DNA from: Breoghania corrubedonensis
GTDB taxonomy: Bacteria; Pseudomonadota; Alphaproteobacteria; Rhizobiales; Stappiaceae
Assembly: GCF_003053845.1 (NCBI RefSeq)
Contig: NZ_QAYG01000011.1
Location: 1-64,000 of the forward strand
Length of the DNA stretch: 64,000 nt
Direction of reading: 5' to 3'
The position numbers and the translations under genes were made by a program. Shown piece after piece: positions 8,767 to 18,111 of the stretch; positions within the stretch are counted from its first letter, which is position 1; each line of letters starts with the position of its first letter. The notes beneath the pieces are model-generated. The model ran no database searches. It saw only the letters and a program-made list of their open reading frames with translations, and had not been told where the DNA came from.

Positions 8767-9839
8767 GGTTTCCGATCCATCTCATGGCATTGGTTCTGAC
8801 GGTATCCCTTACGGCATGTGGCGAGGACGAGCCGGTCTCGGCCGATCCGCAAGCGCCGCGCCCGGTTCTCACCGAAATCGTCAGCCGTGCCCCGATCCGC
8901 ACCGAGGGTTTTTCAGGCACGGTCGAACCGCGTTACGAGACAACGCTTGCGTTCCGCACGCTCGGGCGCATCGTCGCGCTCAACGCCGATGTCGGCAATC
9001 GGGTCGAAAAGGGCGAGGAACTGGCGCAGATCGACGCGGAAACGATGGAAGCGAGCGTGCGGCAGGCACAAGCGCAACTCTCCTCCGCCCGAGCCCAGGC
9101 GCGCAATGCCCGTGCCAGCTACGCACGCGCAAAGGCGCTCTTTGAAAAGAACACCGTTTCTTCTGCTGATCTCGACACTGCCGAGCAGTCGCAAGCCTCC
9201 GCGGAGGCTTCGGTAACGGAGGCGAAGGCGGATCTCACCAAGGCGCAGAACGCGCTGTCCTACGCCATTCTCACCGCACCTTTCGCCGGCGTCATCACCG
9301 CCCGCTCGGCCGATGTCGGTCAGGTTGTGTCCGCCGGTGAAACCGTGATGAAGCTCGCGCGCGTCGACGTGCGCGAGGCAGTCGTCGACATTCCCGGCGA
9401 GATCGTTGACACGATGGGTGTCGGCACGCCCTTTCTGGTCCGCTTGCAGATCGACCCGCAGATCAAGGCCGAGGGCAAGGTGCGCGAGGTCGCGCCGGAA
9501 GCCGACGCGCTGACCCGCACCAACCGTGTCCGCATCCTGCTCGACAATCCCCCTGCGGCCTTCAGGCTCGGTTCGCTCATCTCGGCCCGTCCCGAAGGGG
9601 CGAAGGCGGCCGTGTTGATGGTGCCGCAAAACGCCATCCTGGAGACGGACGGAGCGAAGTTCGTCTGGGTGGTGGAAGAGGGCGCGGTACACCGGCACAA
9701 GGTGGAAACCGGCCCGCTGATTGCCGGACGCGTGACGATCGACTCCGGTCTGAATTCCGGTGCTCATGTGGTGGTCGCCGGTGTGCACAGCCTGAAGGAG
9801 GGCCAGAAGGTGTCCCTGTCCGGAGACGATCGCCCATGA
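8763..9839 (+). CDS. RND efflux periplasmic adaptor, second of the pair, probable lipoprotein
   Basis: A 358-residue adaptor paralogous to the gene before it. The N-terminus ends in a lipobox-like LTAC at about residue 19, so it is probably anchored by a lipid at the inner membrane's periplasmic face. Lipoyl half-motifs flank a predicted coiled-coil hairpin (about 95-165) of the form QAQAQLSSARAQARNARASY. It starts inside the stop of the first adaptor and its own stop overlaps the pump start, so all three are translationally coupled. Its likely job is to form a mixed adaptor ring with the first adaptor around the RND trimer. Confidence 0.88.
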   Translation: MRFPIHLMALVLTVSLTACGEDEPVSADPQAPRPVLTEIVSRAPIRTEGFSGTVEPRYETTLAFRTLGRIVALNADVGNRVEKGEELAQIDAETMEASVRQAQAQLSSARAQARNARASYARAKALFEKNTVSSADLDTAEQSQASAEASVTEAKADLTKAQNALSYAILTAPFAGVITARSADVGQVVSAGETVMKLARVDVREAVVDIPGEIVDTMGVGTPFLVRLQIDPQIKAEGKVREVAPEADALTRTNRVRILLDNPPAAFRLGSLISARPEGAKAAVLMVPQNAILETDGAKFVWVVEEGAVHRHKVETGPLIAGRVTIDSGLNSGAHVVVAGVHSLKEGQKVSLSGDDRP

Positions 9840-12800
9840 CCTCCTTCAATCTCTCCGACTGGGCGCTGCGCCACCGTTCGCTCATATGGTTCCTGATGAT
9901 CATCTCGCTCGTGGCCGGGGTGATGTCCTATTTCAATCTCGGCCGCGAAGAGGATCCGAGCTTCACCATCAAGACAATGGTGGTGTCCGCCTCGATGCCG
10001 GGCGCCAACGTGCGCGAGATGTCGAAGCAGGTGACCGACCGCATCGAGAAGAAGCTGCAGGAACTCGACACGCTCGATTACACGCGCTCGATCACTACGC
10101 CCGGCCAGGCGGTCGTTTTCGTCAACCTGCTGCCCACCACGCCTGGGCGCGATGTGAAGGGCATCTGGCAGCATGTGCGCAACATGATGTCGGATATCCG
10201 GTCCGAATTCCCGAGCGAGTTCCAGGGCTTTTCCTTCAATGACGAGTTTGGCGACGTCTTCGGAAACGTCTATGCGTTCACCGCCGACGGGCTGACGCCG
10301 CGCCAGTTGCGCGACTACGTGGAGCGCGTGCGCGACCGCATCATCGCCCTGCCGGACGCCGGCAAGGTGGATCTGATCGGCGCGCAGGATGAGGTCATCT
10401 ATCTGGAATTCTCGCTGCGCAAGGTCGCCGCCCTCGGGCTCGACAGCCAGTCGATCCTCGAAACGCTGCAATCGCAGAACGCCATTGCGCCGTCCGGCGT
10501 CGTGCAGTCGGGGCCCGAACGCATTCTCGTGCGCGTCGATGGACAATACACGTCCGAAGACAGCCTCAAGGCCGTCAACCTGCGCGTCAATGATCGCTTC
10601 TTCCGCCTGAGCGACGTCGCCACCATCACTCGCGGCTACCAGGATCCGCCGAACACGCTCTTTCGCTACGAGGGCGAGCCGGCCATCGGTCTCGCCATCG
10701 GCATGAAGCAGGGGGCCAACATTCTCGACTTTGGTGAAGAGCTGAAGGCGGAAATGGCGCACATCCAGGCAAGGCTTCCCATCGGGATCTCGGTTCACAA
10801 GGTCGCGGATCAGTCCCAGATCGTGGATGAGGCCGTGGGGGGCTTCACCCGGGCCCTGTTCGAGGCTGTCGCCATCGTGCTGGTGGTCAGCTTCATCTCG
10901 CTCGGCCTTCGCGCCGGACTGGTTGTCGCGCTGTCGATCCCGCTCGTTCTGGCGATCGCCTTTGTCGGCATGGACCTGATGCACATCACCTTGCAGCGGG
11001 TTTCGCTCGGCGCGCTGATCATTGCGCTGGGTCTGCTGGTCGACGATGCGATGATCGCCATCGAGACGATGGTTTCACGGCTGGAGGCGGGGGACGACCG
11101 CAAGACGGCGGCGAGCTTCGCCTGGACTTCGATCGCCTTCCCCATGCTCACCGGGACGCTGGTGACCGTGGCCGGTTTTCTGCCCATCGGCTTCAACACG
11201 TCCAATGCGGGCGAATACACGTTCTCGCTCTTTCAGGTGCTGGCGCTGGCGCTGGTTCTGTCGTGGATCGTGGCGGTTCTGTTCGCGCCGTTGCTGGGTG
11301 TCGTGTTTCTGCCAAGCTCCATGAAGAAGCACGACGACAAGCCCTCGCGATTTCGCCGCACCTTCTCCTCGTTGCTGCTGACGGCCATGCGCCGGCGCTA
11401 TGTGACGATCGCCATCACGGTGGCGCTCTTTGCGGTTTCGGTCTTCGGCATGCGGTTCGTGCAGCAGCAGTTCTTCCCGTCCTCCGACCGGCCGGAACTG
11501 GTGGTCGATTTCACACTGCGTCACAATTCGACCATCGCCGCGACCCGGGCCCAGATGGATGCGCTGGAGGCGACGCTGAAGGGTGACGAGGACGTCGATC
11601 ACTGGAGCTCCTATGTCGGCCGTTCCGCGGTGCGCTTCATCCTCGCCTACGATATCCAGCCCTCCAATCCGTTCTTCGGTCAGGTGGTGATCGTCACCAA
11701 GAGCCTGGAGGCGCGCGAGCGCGTGCAAAAGAAGCTGGAAACCTTCGCGGAAAAGCAGCTTTACGGCTCCGATATCTACGTCAAGACGCTGGAACTCGGC
11801 CCCCCCGTCGGTCGGCCCGTCCAGTATCGCCTCGGCGGGCCGGATATCGAGACGGTGCGCACCAAGGCGCGCGAGCTCGCCGCCCTGATGGCGAAGGACA
11901 ATCGACTCCACAAGATCGTGATGAACTGGAATGAGCCCGCTCGTGTCCTGCAGGTGAAGATCCTGCAGGACAAGGCGCGCCAGCTCGGCGTCAGCTCACA
12001 GGCCATCGCTTCCACGCTCAACCAGGTGCTTGACGGCGTCACGGTCACCCAGGTGCGCGACGATATCTATCTCATCAATGTGGTGGCGCGTGGCAAGCAA
12101 TCCGACCGCGATTCCATTGAGGCGATCGAGAACCTCCAGCTCACCAACGCGCAAGGCGCCTCGATCCCGCTGGCGAGCCTCGTCAGTTACGGCTATGGCT
12201 ACGAGGATCCGATCCTCTATACCCGTTCGCGCACGCCGACCATCACGGTCAGCGCGGCGATCCTCGGCGATACCCAACCGGCGACGGTCGTCAAAGAACT
12301 GAGCCCGTCCATCCACGCCTTCGTCGCCGATCTCCCCGACGGCTACAGCGTGGAGACGGGCGGTTCCGTCGAATCGAGTGGTGAGAGCCAGGGGCCCATC
12401 CTCAAGGTCGTCCCCTTCATGGCTCTGGCGATGCTGCTGCTGATCATGTTCCAGATGCAGAGCTTCGGCGCGATGTTCATCGTGCTGAGCGCCGCACCGC
12501 TGGGGCTAATCGGTGTGGTCGCGGCCCTGCTGCCAAGCGGTGCGCCACTGGGCTTCGTCGCCATTCTCGGCGTTCTCGCGCTGATCGGCATCCTGATCCG
12601 CAACTCTGTCATCCTGGTCCATCAGATTGGCATCCTGAAGGACGAGGGGCTGGATTCCTGGACAGCGGTTTTCCGGGCGAGCGAGATGCGTGCGCGCCCC
12701 ATTCTGCTCACGGCAGCCGCTGCCTCGCTGGCTTTGATCCCGATTTCGCGCGAGGTCTTCTGGGGTCCCATGGCCTATGCCATGATGGGCGGTATCATCG

Positions 12801-12925
12801 CCGGCACGCTGATCACGCTGCTTTTCGTGCCCGCGCTCTATGTGGCCTGTTACAGGCTGAGGGAGCCCGAGGACGCCCGGCCGGCACAGGCGCGGCCGGA
12901 GGCCCTTCGCCCGCAAGACCAATAA
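9836..12925 (+). CDS. RND-family efflux pump permease (TriC/AcrB superfamily)
   Basis: A 1029-residue inner-membrane proton/drug antiporter of the hydrophobe/amphiphile efflux class. The first transmembrane segment (about 14-34) is followed by a large periplasmic loop, then a bundle containing GLLVDDAMIAIE, whose Asp403 and Asp404 match the proton-relay aspartates of AcrB. A second periplasmic loop (about 560-860) and a second helix bundle complete the duplicated architecture. The start FNLSDWALRHRSLIWFLM and the segment YFNLGREEDPSFTIKTM resemble pumps that work with two adaptors. The gene overlaps the second adaptor by ATGA. Substrates may be biocides, detergents or solvents, but specificity is not visible. 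Confidence 0.93.
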   Translation: MTSFNLSDWALRHRSLIWFLMIISLVAGVMSYFNLGREEDPSFTIKTMVVSASMPGANVREMSKQVTDRIEKKLQELDTLDYTRSITTPGQAVVFVNLLPTTPGRDVKGIWQHVRNMMSDIRSEFPSEFQGFSFNDEFGDVFGNVYAFTADGLTPRQLRDYVERVRDRIIALPDAGKVDLIGAQDEVIYLEFSLRKVAALGLDSQSILETLQSQNAIAPSGVVQSGPERILVRVDGQYTSEDSLKAVNLRVNDRFFRLSDVATITRGYQDPPNTLFRYEGEPAIGLAIGMKQGANILDFGEELKAEMAHIQARLPIGISVHKVADQSQIVDEAVGGFTRALFEAVAIVLVVSFISLGLRAGLVVALSIPLVLAIAFVGMDLMHITLQRVSLGALIIALGLLVDDAMIAIETMVSRLEAGDDRKTAASFAWTSIAFPMLTGTLVTVAGFLPIGFNTSNAGEYTFSLFQVLALALVLSWIVAVLFAPLLGVVFLPSSMKKHDDKPSRFRRTFSSLLLTAMRRRYVTIAITVALFAVSVFGMRFVQQQFFPSSDRPELVVDFTLRHNSTIAATRAQMDALEATLKGDEDVDHWSSYVGRSAVRFILAYDIQPSNPFFGQVVIVTKSLEARERVQKKLETFAEKQLYGSDIYVKTLELGPPVGRPVQYRLGGPDIETVRTKARELAALMAKDNRLHKIVMNWNEPARVLQVKILQDKARQLGVSSQAIASTLNQVLDGVTVTQVRDDIYLINVVARGKQSDRDSIEAIENLQLTNAQGASIPLASLVSYGYGYEDPILYTRSRTPTITVSAAILGDTQPATVVKELSPSIHAFVADLPDGYSVETGGSVESSGESQGPILKVVPFMALAMLLLIMFQMQSFGAMFIVLSAAPLGLIGVVAALLPSGAPLGFVAILGVLALIGILIRNSVILVHQIGILKDEGLDSWTAVFRASEMRARPILLTAAAASLALIPISREVFWGPMAYAMMGGIIAGTLITLLFVPALYVACYRLREPEDARPAQARPEALRPQDQ

Positions 12926-13037
12926 GGATTGCGCGAAGAAAACACATCCTGGAAACACCAGAAACGTTTTGTTGCAATATTTCTGCCCGCCTCCGGGCCT
13001 GTTGGGTTACATGCTTCAGACAACCGGAAGCGAACTC

Positions 13038-13763
13038 ATGTCCCATGGCCCCTTTATTCTCGTCGTCGACGACGATCAGGAAATCCGCTCCCTGCTTGGC
13101 CGCTACTTGGCCGATCAGGGGTTTCGGGTGTCCGTTGCCGCCAGCCGTCGCGAATGCGAGAACCGCATCAGCGAGGCGCAGCCGGATCTTGTCGTTCTCG
13201 ACGTGATGCTGCCCGATGGCTCCGGCCTCGATATCTGCCGTAACCTTCGCTCCCGGCGACCGAGCACACCGGTCATCCTGCTGACCGCGTTGAAGGAGGA
13301 TGTCGACCGCATCATCGGCCTTGAAATCGGCGCGGACGACTATCTCGGCAAGCCCTTCAATCCGCGCGAGCTGACGGCGCGAATCAAGGCTGTCCTGCGG
13401 CGAGCGGGCTGTGACGGCGACGAGGCGGAGACGGTGAAAGCCTATCGGCTGGGCGACATTCTGGTGGAGCCGGAGGCGCGCCAGGTGACGCGGGAGCCGT
13501 CAGGTCGGATCGATCTGACCGGCGCGGAATTCGATCTCCTGAGGGTCTTTCTCGACCGGCCCGGAAGATTGCTTTCCCGAGAACAGCTTCTCGACATCAC
13601 CCAAGGCCGCCACCACGAGCCCGGCGATCGCTCGATCGACGTGCTGATGAGCCGGCTCAGGCGCAAGCTCGGCGAGGGCGGGCGCGATACCCTTTTCCGG
13701 ACGGTGCGAAACGGCGGCTACCAGCTTGTCGTTCCGGTAACGAGCGAGACCGAGGCGGAATGA
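13038..13763 (+). CDS. OmpR/PhoB-family response regulator
   Basis: A 241-residue transcription factor. The receiver domain (1-120) has the acidic pocket VDDDQE and the phosphoacceptor Asp55 in LDVMLPDGSG, with the conserved Lys in GKPF. The C-terminal winged helix (about 140-235) has LTGAEFDLLRVFLDRPGRLLSREQLLD and SIDVLMSRLRRKL. ATG 13038 is chosen because the receiver fold starts right after it; earlier in-frame codons give a peptide unlike the family. The kinase gene begins inside its stop codon. Position between an RND pump and its outer-membrane channel implies control of efflux genes. Confidence 0.92.
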   Translation: MSHGPFILVVDDDQEIRSLLGRYLADQGFRVSVAASRRECENRISEAQPDLVVLDVMLPDGSGLDICRNLRSRRPSTPVILLTALKEDVDRIIGLEIGADDYLGKPFNPRELTARIKAVLRRAGCDGDEAETVKAYRLGDILVEPEARQVTREPSGRIDLTGAEFDLLRVFLDRPGRLLSREQLLDITQGRHHEPGDRSIDVLMSRLRRKLGEGGRDTLFRTVRNGGYQLVVPVTSETEAE

Positions 13764-15052
13764 AGTCACTCGGCTTTCGCATAGCCGCACTGCTTATCCT
13801 GGCTATCGTCATGGTGGTCGGCCTGGCGACGGTTGCCGCCATGGTCGCATTCCGCCGTCCCTTGCCCCAGACGATCGTGGAGCCGGTGGCCCGCCAGATC
13901 CATGTTCTGGCGAACCTGGCTGCCGATGAGCGAAAGGCGGCGCAGAGGGCTGGCCTCGATATCCGCTCCACACCGGCGAACGGAGAGGTGGACGCGCGCG
14001 CGACCGGGTTTCTCGCCCAGGCGCTGGAACACACAGGCCCCGCCAGCAAGGTCATCGTGTCGCGTGAACCGAGCGGGGGCGGGCTGACAGCCTCTGTCCA
14101 ACTTGGCGGTGGCGACTGGCTGGTCACCAGTGTGCCCGATTTCTCCCCGCCCAGCGGCTTGCCCGGTTTCGTGATGTGGATACTCCTCATTGTCGCCGGC
14201 AGTACGGTGATCTCGATCATTGCGGCGGTGAAGATCACACGGCCCTTGCGGCTGATCGAATGCGCGGTGGGCGCGGTGGGGCCGGACGGTATGCTGCCGC
14301 CGATACCGGAAATGGGGGCGAGCGAGGTGCGGGTTACCGCGCGCGCGCTCAATCGGTTGTCAAAGCGCCTAAAATCGGCGATGGAAAGCCGCATGCGGCT
14401 CGTTGCCGCCGCCGGCCATGATCTGCGTACGCCAATGACCCGCATGCGTCTGCGCGTGGAATTCCTTCCCGAAGAAGATCGCAACAGGTGGCTTGCGGAT
14501 CTTGAGGAGCTCGACCGGATTGCCGACAGTGCCATCAGTCTTGTTCGCGAGGAAACACTGACGGATGGAGACGATCTGGTTCGGCTGGGTCCCTTGTTGC
14601 GGTCGATTGTCGATGATGCCGTCCAGGCCGGTCTGTCGGCACAGGTTGGGACGATGGCGCAGGTCACCGTGACCGCAGGTCCGGTTGCGTTGCGCCGCGC
14701 ATTGACTAATCTTGTCGTCAACGCGGCGACCCATGGCCGTGGTGCCTTTGTTTCGCTGGAATGTCATGGAACGCAGGCCGTGATCAGAATTACCGATAGC
14801 GGTCCGGGCGTTCCTGAGGACCTGATCGACCAGATTTTCGAACCCTTCTTTCGCGTCGATATCGCGCGACGCAAGACGATTCCCGGCGCGGGGCTGGGTA
14901 TGGTCATCGCACGCGAGATCATCGAGCGTTTTGGAGGCGCCATAGCCGTCGCGAATCGCATACCTCATGGTTTGCTCCAAACGATAACTTTCCCGCTTGC
15001 CGAGACGACGGGACGTCAGCGCTCGGCCGAACCTGCAGAGTGCTCCCTATGA
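13760..15052 (+). CDS. Sensor histidine kinase of the efflux locus
   Basis: A 430-residue EnvZ-like kinase. A transmembrane helix near 8-28 and a second near 138-160 enclose a small periplasmic domain, followed by a HAMP-like linker. The dimerisation motif RLVAAAGHDLRTPMTRMRL places the phospho-His at residue 220. The N box is LTNLVVNAATHG, and the G boxes are ITDSGPGVPEDL and GAGLGMVIAREI. Overlaps at both ends (ATGA with the regulator and with the channel gene) show a single translationally coupled unit. The ligand is unknown, but the pocket is short, as in kinases that sense membrane or envelope state. Confidence 0.92.
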   Translation: MKSLGFRIAALLILAIVMVVGLATVAAMVAFRRPLPQTIVEPVARQIHVLANLAADERKAAQRAGLDIRSTPANGEVDARATGFLAQALEHTGPASKVIVSREPSGGGLTASVQLGGGDWLVTSVPDFSPPSGLPGFVMWILLIVAGSTVISIIAAVKITRPLRLIECAVGAVGPDGMLPPIPEMGASEVRVTARALNRLSKRLKSAMESRMRLVAAAGHDLRTPMTRMRLRVEFLPEEDRNRWLADLEELDRIADSAISLVREETLTDGDDLVRLGPLLRSIVDDAVQAGLSAQVGTMAQVTVTAGPVALRRALTNLVVNAATHGRGAFVSLECHGTQAVIRITDSGPGVPEDLIDQIFEPFFRVDIARRKTIPGAGLGMVIAREIIERFGGAIAVANRIPHGLLQTITFPLAETTGRQRSAEPAECSL

Positions 15053-16608
15053 CCACACAGATCCCTTCTGCCACGGCGGCGACCTCGTCCCCGGGTAACG
15101 GCCGCTCGCGCAATGCCGCAAGGGCAGGTTTTCGCTGCATCGGCGTCGCGCTGTCAATGTCGCTGCTGGCGGGCTGCGCCGTGGGACCGGATTACCAAAT
15201 CCCGAACCTCGCCATGCCGGCGAGTTGGGCGCATTCGGGCAAGGAACATCCGAAGGGCATTCCCGATCTCGAGCACTGGTGGACGCGGTTGAACGACCCG
15301 ATCCTGAACGATCTGATCGAGGAGGCGGTCGACGGCAATCTCGATGTCGCCACGGCCAAGGCACGCATCCGGCAGGCCCGCGCGAGTTATCGTCAGGCGA
15401 CGGGAGACCTGTTCCCCACGCTTGATGGCACCGCCGCCGGCACCCGCTCCAAGAGCTCGACCCAAACCGATAGCGGCAAGGGCAACGTCTCCAACCTGTT
15501 CGACGCTGGTTTCGACGCGAGTTGGGAGCTCGACATCTTCGGCGCCAACCGCCGGGCCAAGGAAGCCGCGCGCTACAGCGTGGATGCGGCCGAGGAGAAC
15601 CTGCGCGACGTGTTGCTGACGCTCGTGGGCGACGTGGCCACCTACTACATCGACGCACGCGGCTATCAGGCGCGCATCGCGCTCGCCCAGCGCACCGCCA
15701 AGTCGCAGAACGAAACCGCCGATCTCACTCAGAAGAAGTTCCAGGCTGGTGGCAGCTCCGGCCTCGACGTGGCCAATGCCACGGGTCAGGCGGCCAGCAC
15801 GGAAGCCGAGATCCCCACCCTGCGCACGTCCTACGCGCAGGCCGTTCACCAGATCGGCGTTCTGCTTGGTCGTCCGCCCTCAGCCGTGGCTGACCGGTTG
15901 AACAAGCGGCGCGCCATTCCCCGGCCGAAGCTTCCGCTTCCCGCTGGCATCCCGGCCGACGTTCTCGTGAACCGCCCAGATGTCCGTCTGGCAGAGCGCG
16001 AGCTGGCCGAATATACCGCGAAAGTCGGCGTCGCCGAGGCCGCCCGTTATCCAAGCGTCAGCCTGACCGGGTCTCTCAGTACGTCCGCTCTGGAGATCGG
16101 CGATCTGGCAAAGAACTCGACCGTTGCCTGGTCTTTCGGACCGAGCCTGAGCGTGCCGCTCTTCAACGCCGGGAAGCTCAAGGCGGGAGCGGATCTCGCC
16201 AGGGCTCAGCGCGACGAGTACTTCATCGCCTACAAGGCGTCGATCCTGACGGCGATGCAGGATGTCGAGGATGCCCTGGTGTCGTTGCGCCAGCAGCGGA
16301 TCCGGATCGTGAAGCTGTCCCGGTCGGTTGGCGGTTATCGTCGCGCGGCCAAGCTCTCGCGGGCCCTCTATCAGACAGGATCATCCAGTTTCCTCGATGT
16401 GCTTGATTCGGAGCGTTCGCTCTATTCGGCCGAGGATTCCATGCTCCAGAGCCAGGTCGCGATCGCGACCGCCTATGTGTCCTTGAACAAGGCGCTCGGC
16501 GGCGGCTGGAACGGTGCGATCGATGCCTCCAAGCCGGAGGTGGTGGATACCAACACTGGTCCCCATTTCGCGAAGATCGAGGCGGTTCCCCCACAACGAC
16601 CCGAGTAA
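15049..16608 (+). CDS. NodT-type outer-membrane efflux lipoprotein (TolC superfamily)
   Basis: A 519-residue channel protein. The lipoprotein signal ends in LLAGCAVGPDYQ near residue 43, the hallmark of NodT/OprM-type factors (CxVGPDY). Two outer-membrane-efflux repeats follow, including SWELDIFGANRRAKEAARY and the long helices of the periplasmic tunnel. ATG 15049 overlaps the kinase stop; a GTG three codons earlier is less likely. It stands between an RND system and MacAB, so it may be the shared exit duct for both. A GC-rich inverted repeat just after the stop (about 16614-16634) may be a weak terminator. Confidence 0.92.
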   Translation: MTTQIPSATAATSSPGNGRSRNAARAGFRCIGVALSMSLLAGCAVGPDYQIPNLAMPASWAHSGKEHPKGIPDLEHWWTRLNDPILNDLIEEAVDGNLDVATAKARIRQARASYRQATGDLFPTLDGTAAGTRSKSSTQTDSGKGNVSNLFDAGFDASWELDIFGANRRAKEAARYSVDAAEENLRDVLLTLVGDVATYYIDARGYQARIALAQRTAKSQNETADLTQKKFQAGGSSGLDVANATGQAASTEAEIPTLRTSYAQAVHQIGVLLGRPPSAVADRLNKRRAIPRPKLPLPAGIPADVLVNRPDVRLAERELAEYTAKVGVAEAARYPSVSLTGSLSTSALEIGDLAKNSTVAWSFGPSLSVPLFNAGKLKAGADLARAQRDEYFIAYKASILTAMQDVEDALVSLRQQRIRIVKLSRSVGGYRRAAKLSRALYQTGSSSFLDVLDSERSLYSAEDSMLQSQVAIATAYVSLNKALGGGWNGAIDASKPEVVDTNTGPHFAKIEAVPPQRPE

Positions 16609-16870
16609 TCGCGCGCCCGGTCCATGGCCGGGCGAACGTATAAGTCAGGTACGTTTCCGGTTCATCCTACGTTCAAGTACATACGGGCAATGTGCCCGGC
16701 AAAGGTTCGGCGGAGTGCCGGTGTAGCTCGCCAAATCCAGCTCCGGCGACGCCATCGCGCCCGTGCGGTGAGGCTTGGGTTGGATCGGGACGGCTTACCG
16801 TGCCGTGCTTCAAGGCGGCAGCGTCGCGGCGGAGGTGTAACCCGTCAGTTTCGAGTATCAGGCAGAGTGG

Positions 16871-18109
16871 ATGACGACAGAAAAGAAAAGCAGACTTCGG
16901 CGGCGTGTTCTGATCGCGATTGGTCTGCTGGTGGTTCTCGCCGCAGTCGCCTATGTCTTTCGCGACAGGTTCGTTTCCCAAGATCAGCCCAACATCATGA
17001 CCGCCGCCGTCACCAGGGGTGACGTGGAGGAGAGCGTGCTGGCGACCGGCTTGCTGAAGCCGATGAAGCTGGTTGCCGTTGGTGCCCAGGTTTCCGGGCG
17101 CATTACGTCTCTCAAGGTGAAGCTCGGGCAGGAGGTCAAGAAGGGCGATCTCGTCGCCAATATCGATTCCATCAGCCAGCAATATGCCCTGCGTACCGCC
17201 CAGGCGACGCTCGCAAACGTCAAGGCGCAGAAAGTCGAAAAGGAAGCCACTCTGGCGCTGGCCAAGCAGACGTTGGCACGTCAGAGCCGCATGGTGGCGC
17301 AGAAGGCCGTCTCCCAGGCCGACTTCGACAACGCCGAAGCCGACGTGAAGACAGCCGACGCCCAGATCGCGGCACTCGATGCACAGATCGTGGAAGCCGA
17401 GGTCGCGGTGGAGAACGCACAGGCCGATCTCGACTACACGAAGATCACCGCCCCGATCGACGGGACCGTGCTGTGGATTTCCAGTCAGGAAGGCCAGACC
17501 GTCAACGCCTCCCAGTCGGCGCCGACGATCGTCATCCTCGGGCAGCTCGACACCATGACGGTTCGCGCGGAAATTTCGGAGGCCGACGTCGTCCACGTCG
17601 AACCCGGTCAGCCGGTCTATTTCACCATCCTGGGCGAACCGGGCATGCGCTACGACGCGACGCTGCAATCGATCGAACCCGCGCCTGAATCGATCACCAG
17701 CGACAGTCTGGTCAGTTCGTCCTCGTCGTCGTCCTCATCGTCGTCGTCGAGTACGTCGGAAGCGATCTACTATAACGGCATCTTCAACGTGCCGAATAAG
17801 GACGGCAAGCTGCGCACCTACATGACAGCCGAGGTGCATATCATCCTGGGGCAGGCGAGGGACGTGTTGACGATTCCCTCCGCCGCGCTGGGCAAGCACG
17901 CCAGTGACGGGAGCTACACGGTTCGCGTGCTCGGCCAGGACGGTACGATTTCCACCCGCAAGGTTGAAGTCGGTCTCAATGACAAGGTTACGGCGGAGAT
18001 CAAGTCTGGCCTGAAGGAGGGCGAACGGGTGGTTTCCGGGCAGTTGAGTTCGGCCATTGCCACCGGCAGCACCGACTCGGGGCGCCGCGGGCCGCCGATG
18101 GGGCTCTGA
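16871..18109 (+). CDS. macA: MacA-like periplasmic adaptor of an ABC efflux system
   Basis: A 412-residue adaptor. One N-terminal membrane anchor (about 13-32) is followed by lipoyl motifs ([23 protein letters not shown]), an alpha-hairpin (about 95-185), a barrel and a membrane-proximal domain. Residues 282-294 are 13 consecutive serines in the loop before the [17 protein letters not shown] strand; MacA relatives often carry a Ser-rich loop of variable length here. It ends 2 bases before the MacB gene. MacA stimulates the ATPase of MacB and connects it to a TolC-like channel, here probably the NodT-type gene just upstream. Confidence 0.92.
   Translation: MTTEKKSRLRRRVLIAIGLLVVLAAVAYVFRDRFVSQDQPNIMTAAVTRGDVEESVLATGLLKPMKLVAVGAQVSGRITSLKVKLGQEVKKGDLVANIDSISQQYALRTAQATLANVKAQKVEKEATLALAKQTLARQSRMVAQKAVSQADFDNAEADVKTADAQIAALDAQIVEAEVAVENAQADLDYTKITAPIDGTVLWISSQEGQTVNASQSAPTIVILGQLDTMTVRAEISEADVVHVEPGQPVYFTILGEPGMRYDATLQSIEPAPESITSDSLVSSSSSSSSSSSSSTSEAIYYNGIFNVPNKDGKLRTYMTAEVHIILGQARDVLTIPSAALGKHASDGSYTVRVLGQDGTISTRKVEVGLNDKVTAEIKSGLKEGERVVSGQLSSAIATGSTDSGRRGPPMGL
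17714..17752 (+). repeat. TCN trinucleotide tract encoding polyserine in MacA
   Basis: Thirteen successive serine codons, mostly TCG and TCC bracketed by AGT codons, make a low-complexity tract inside the adaptor gene. Tract length is divisible by three, so slippage would change loop length without breaking the frame. Confidence 0.8.
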
Positions 18110-18111
18110 CC

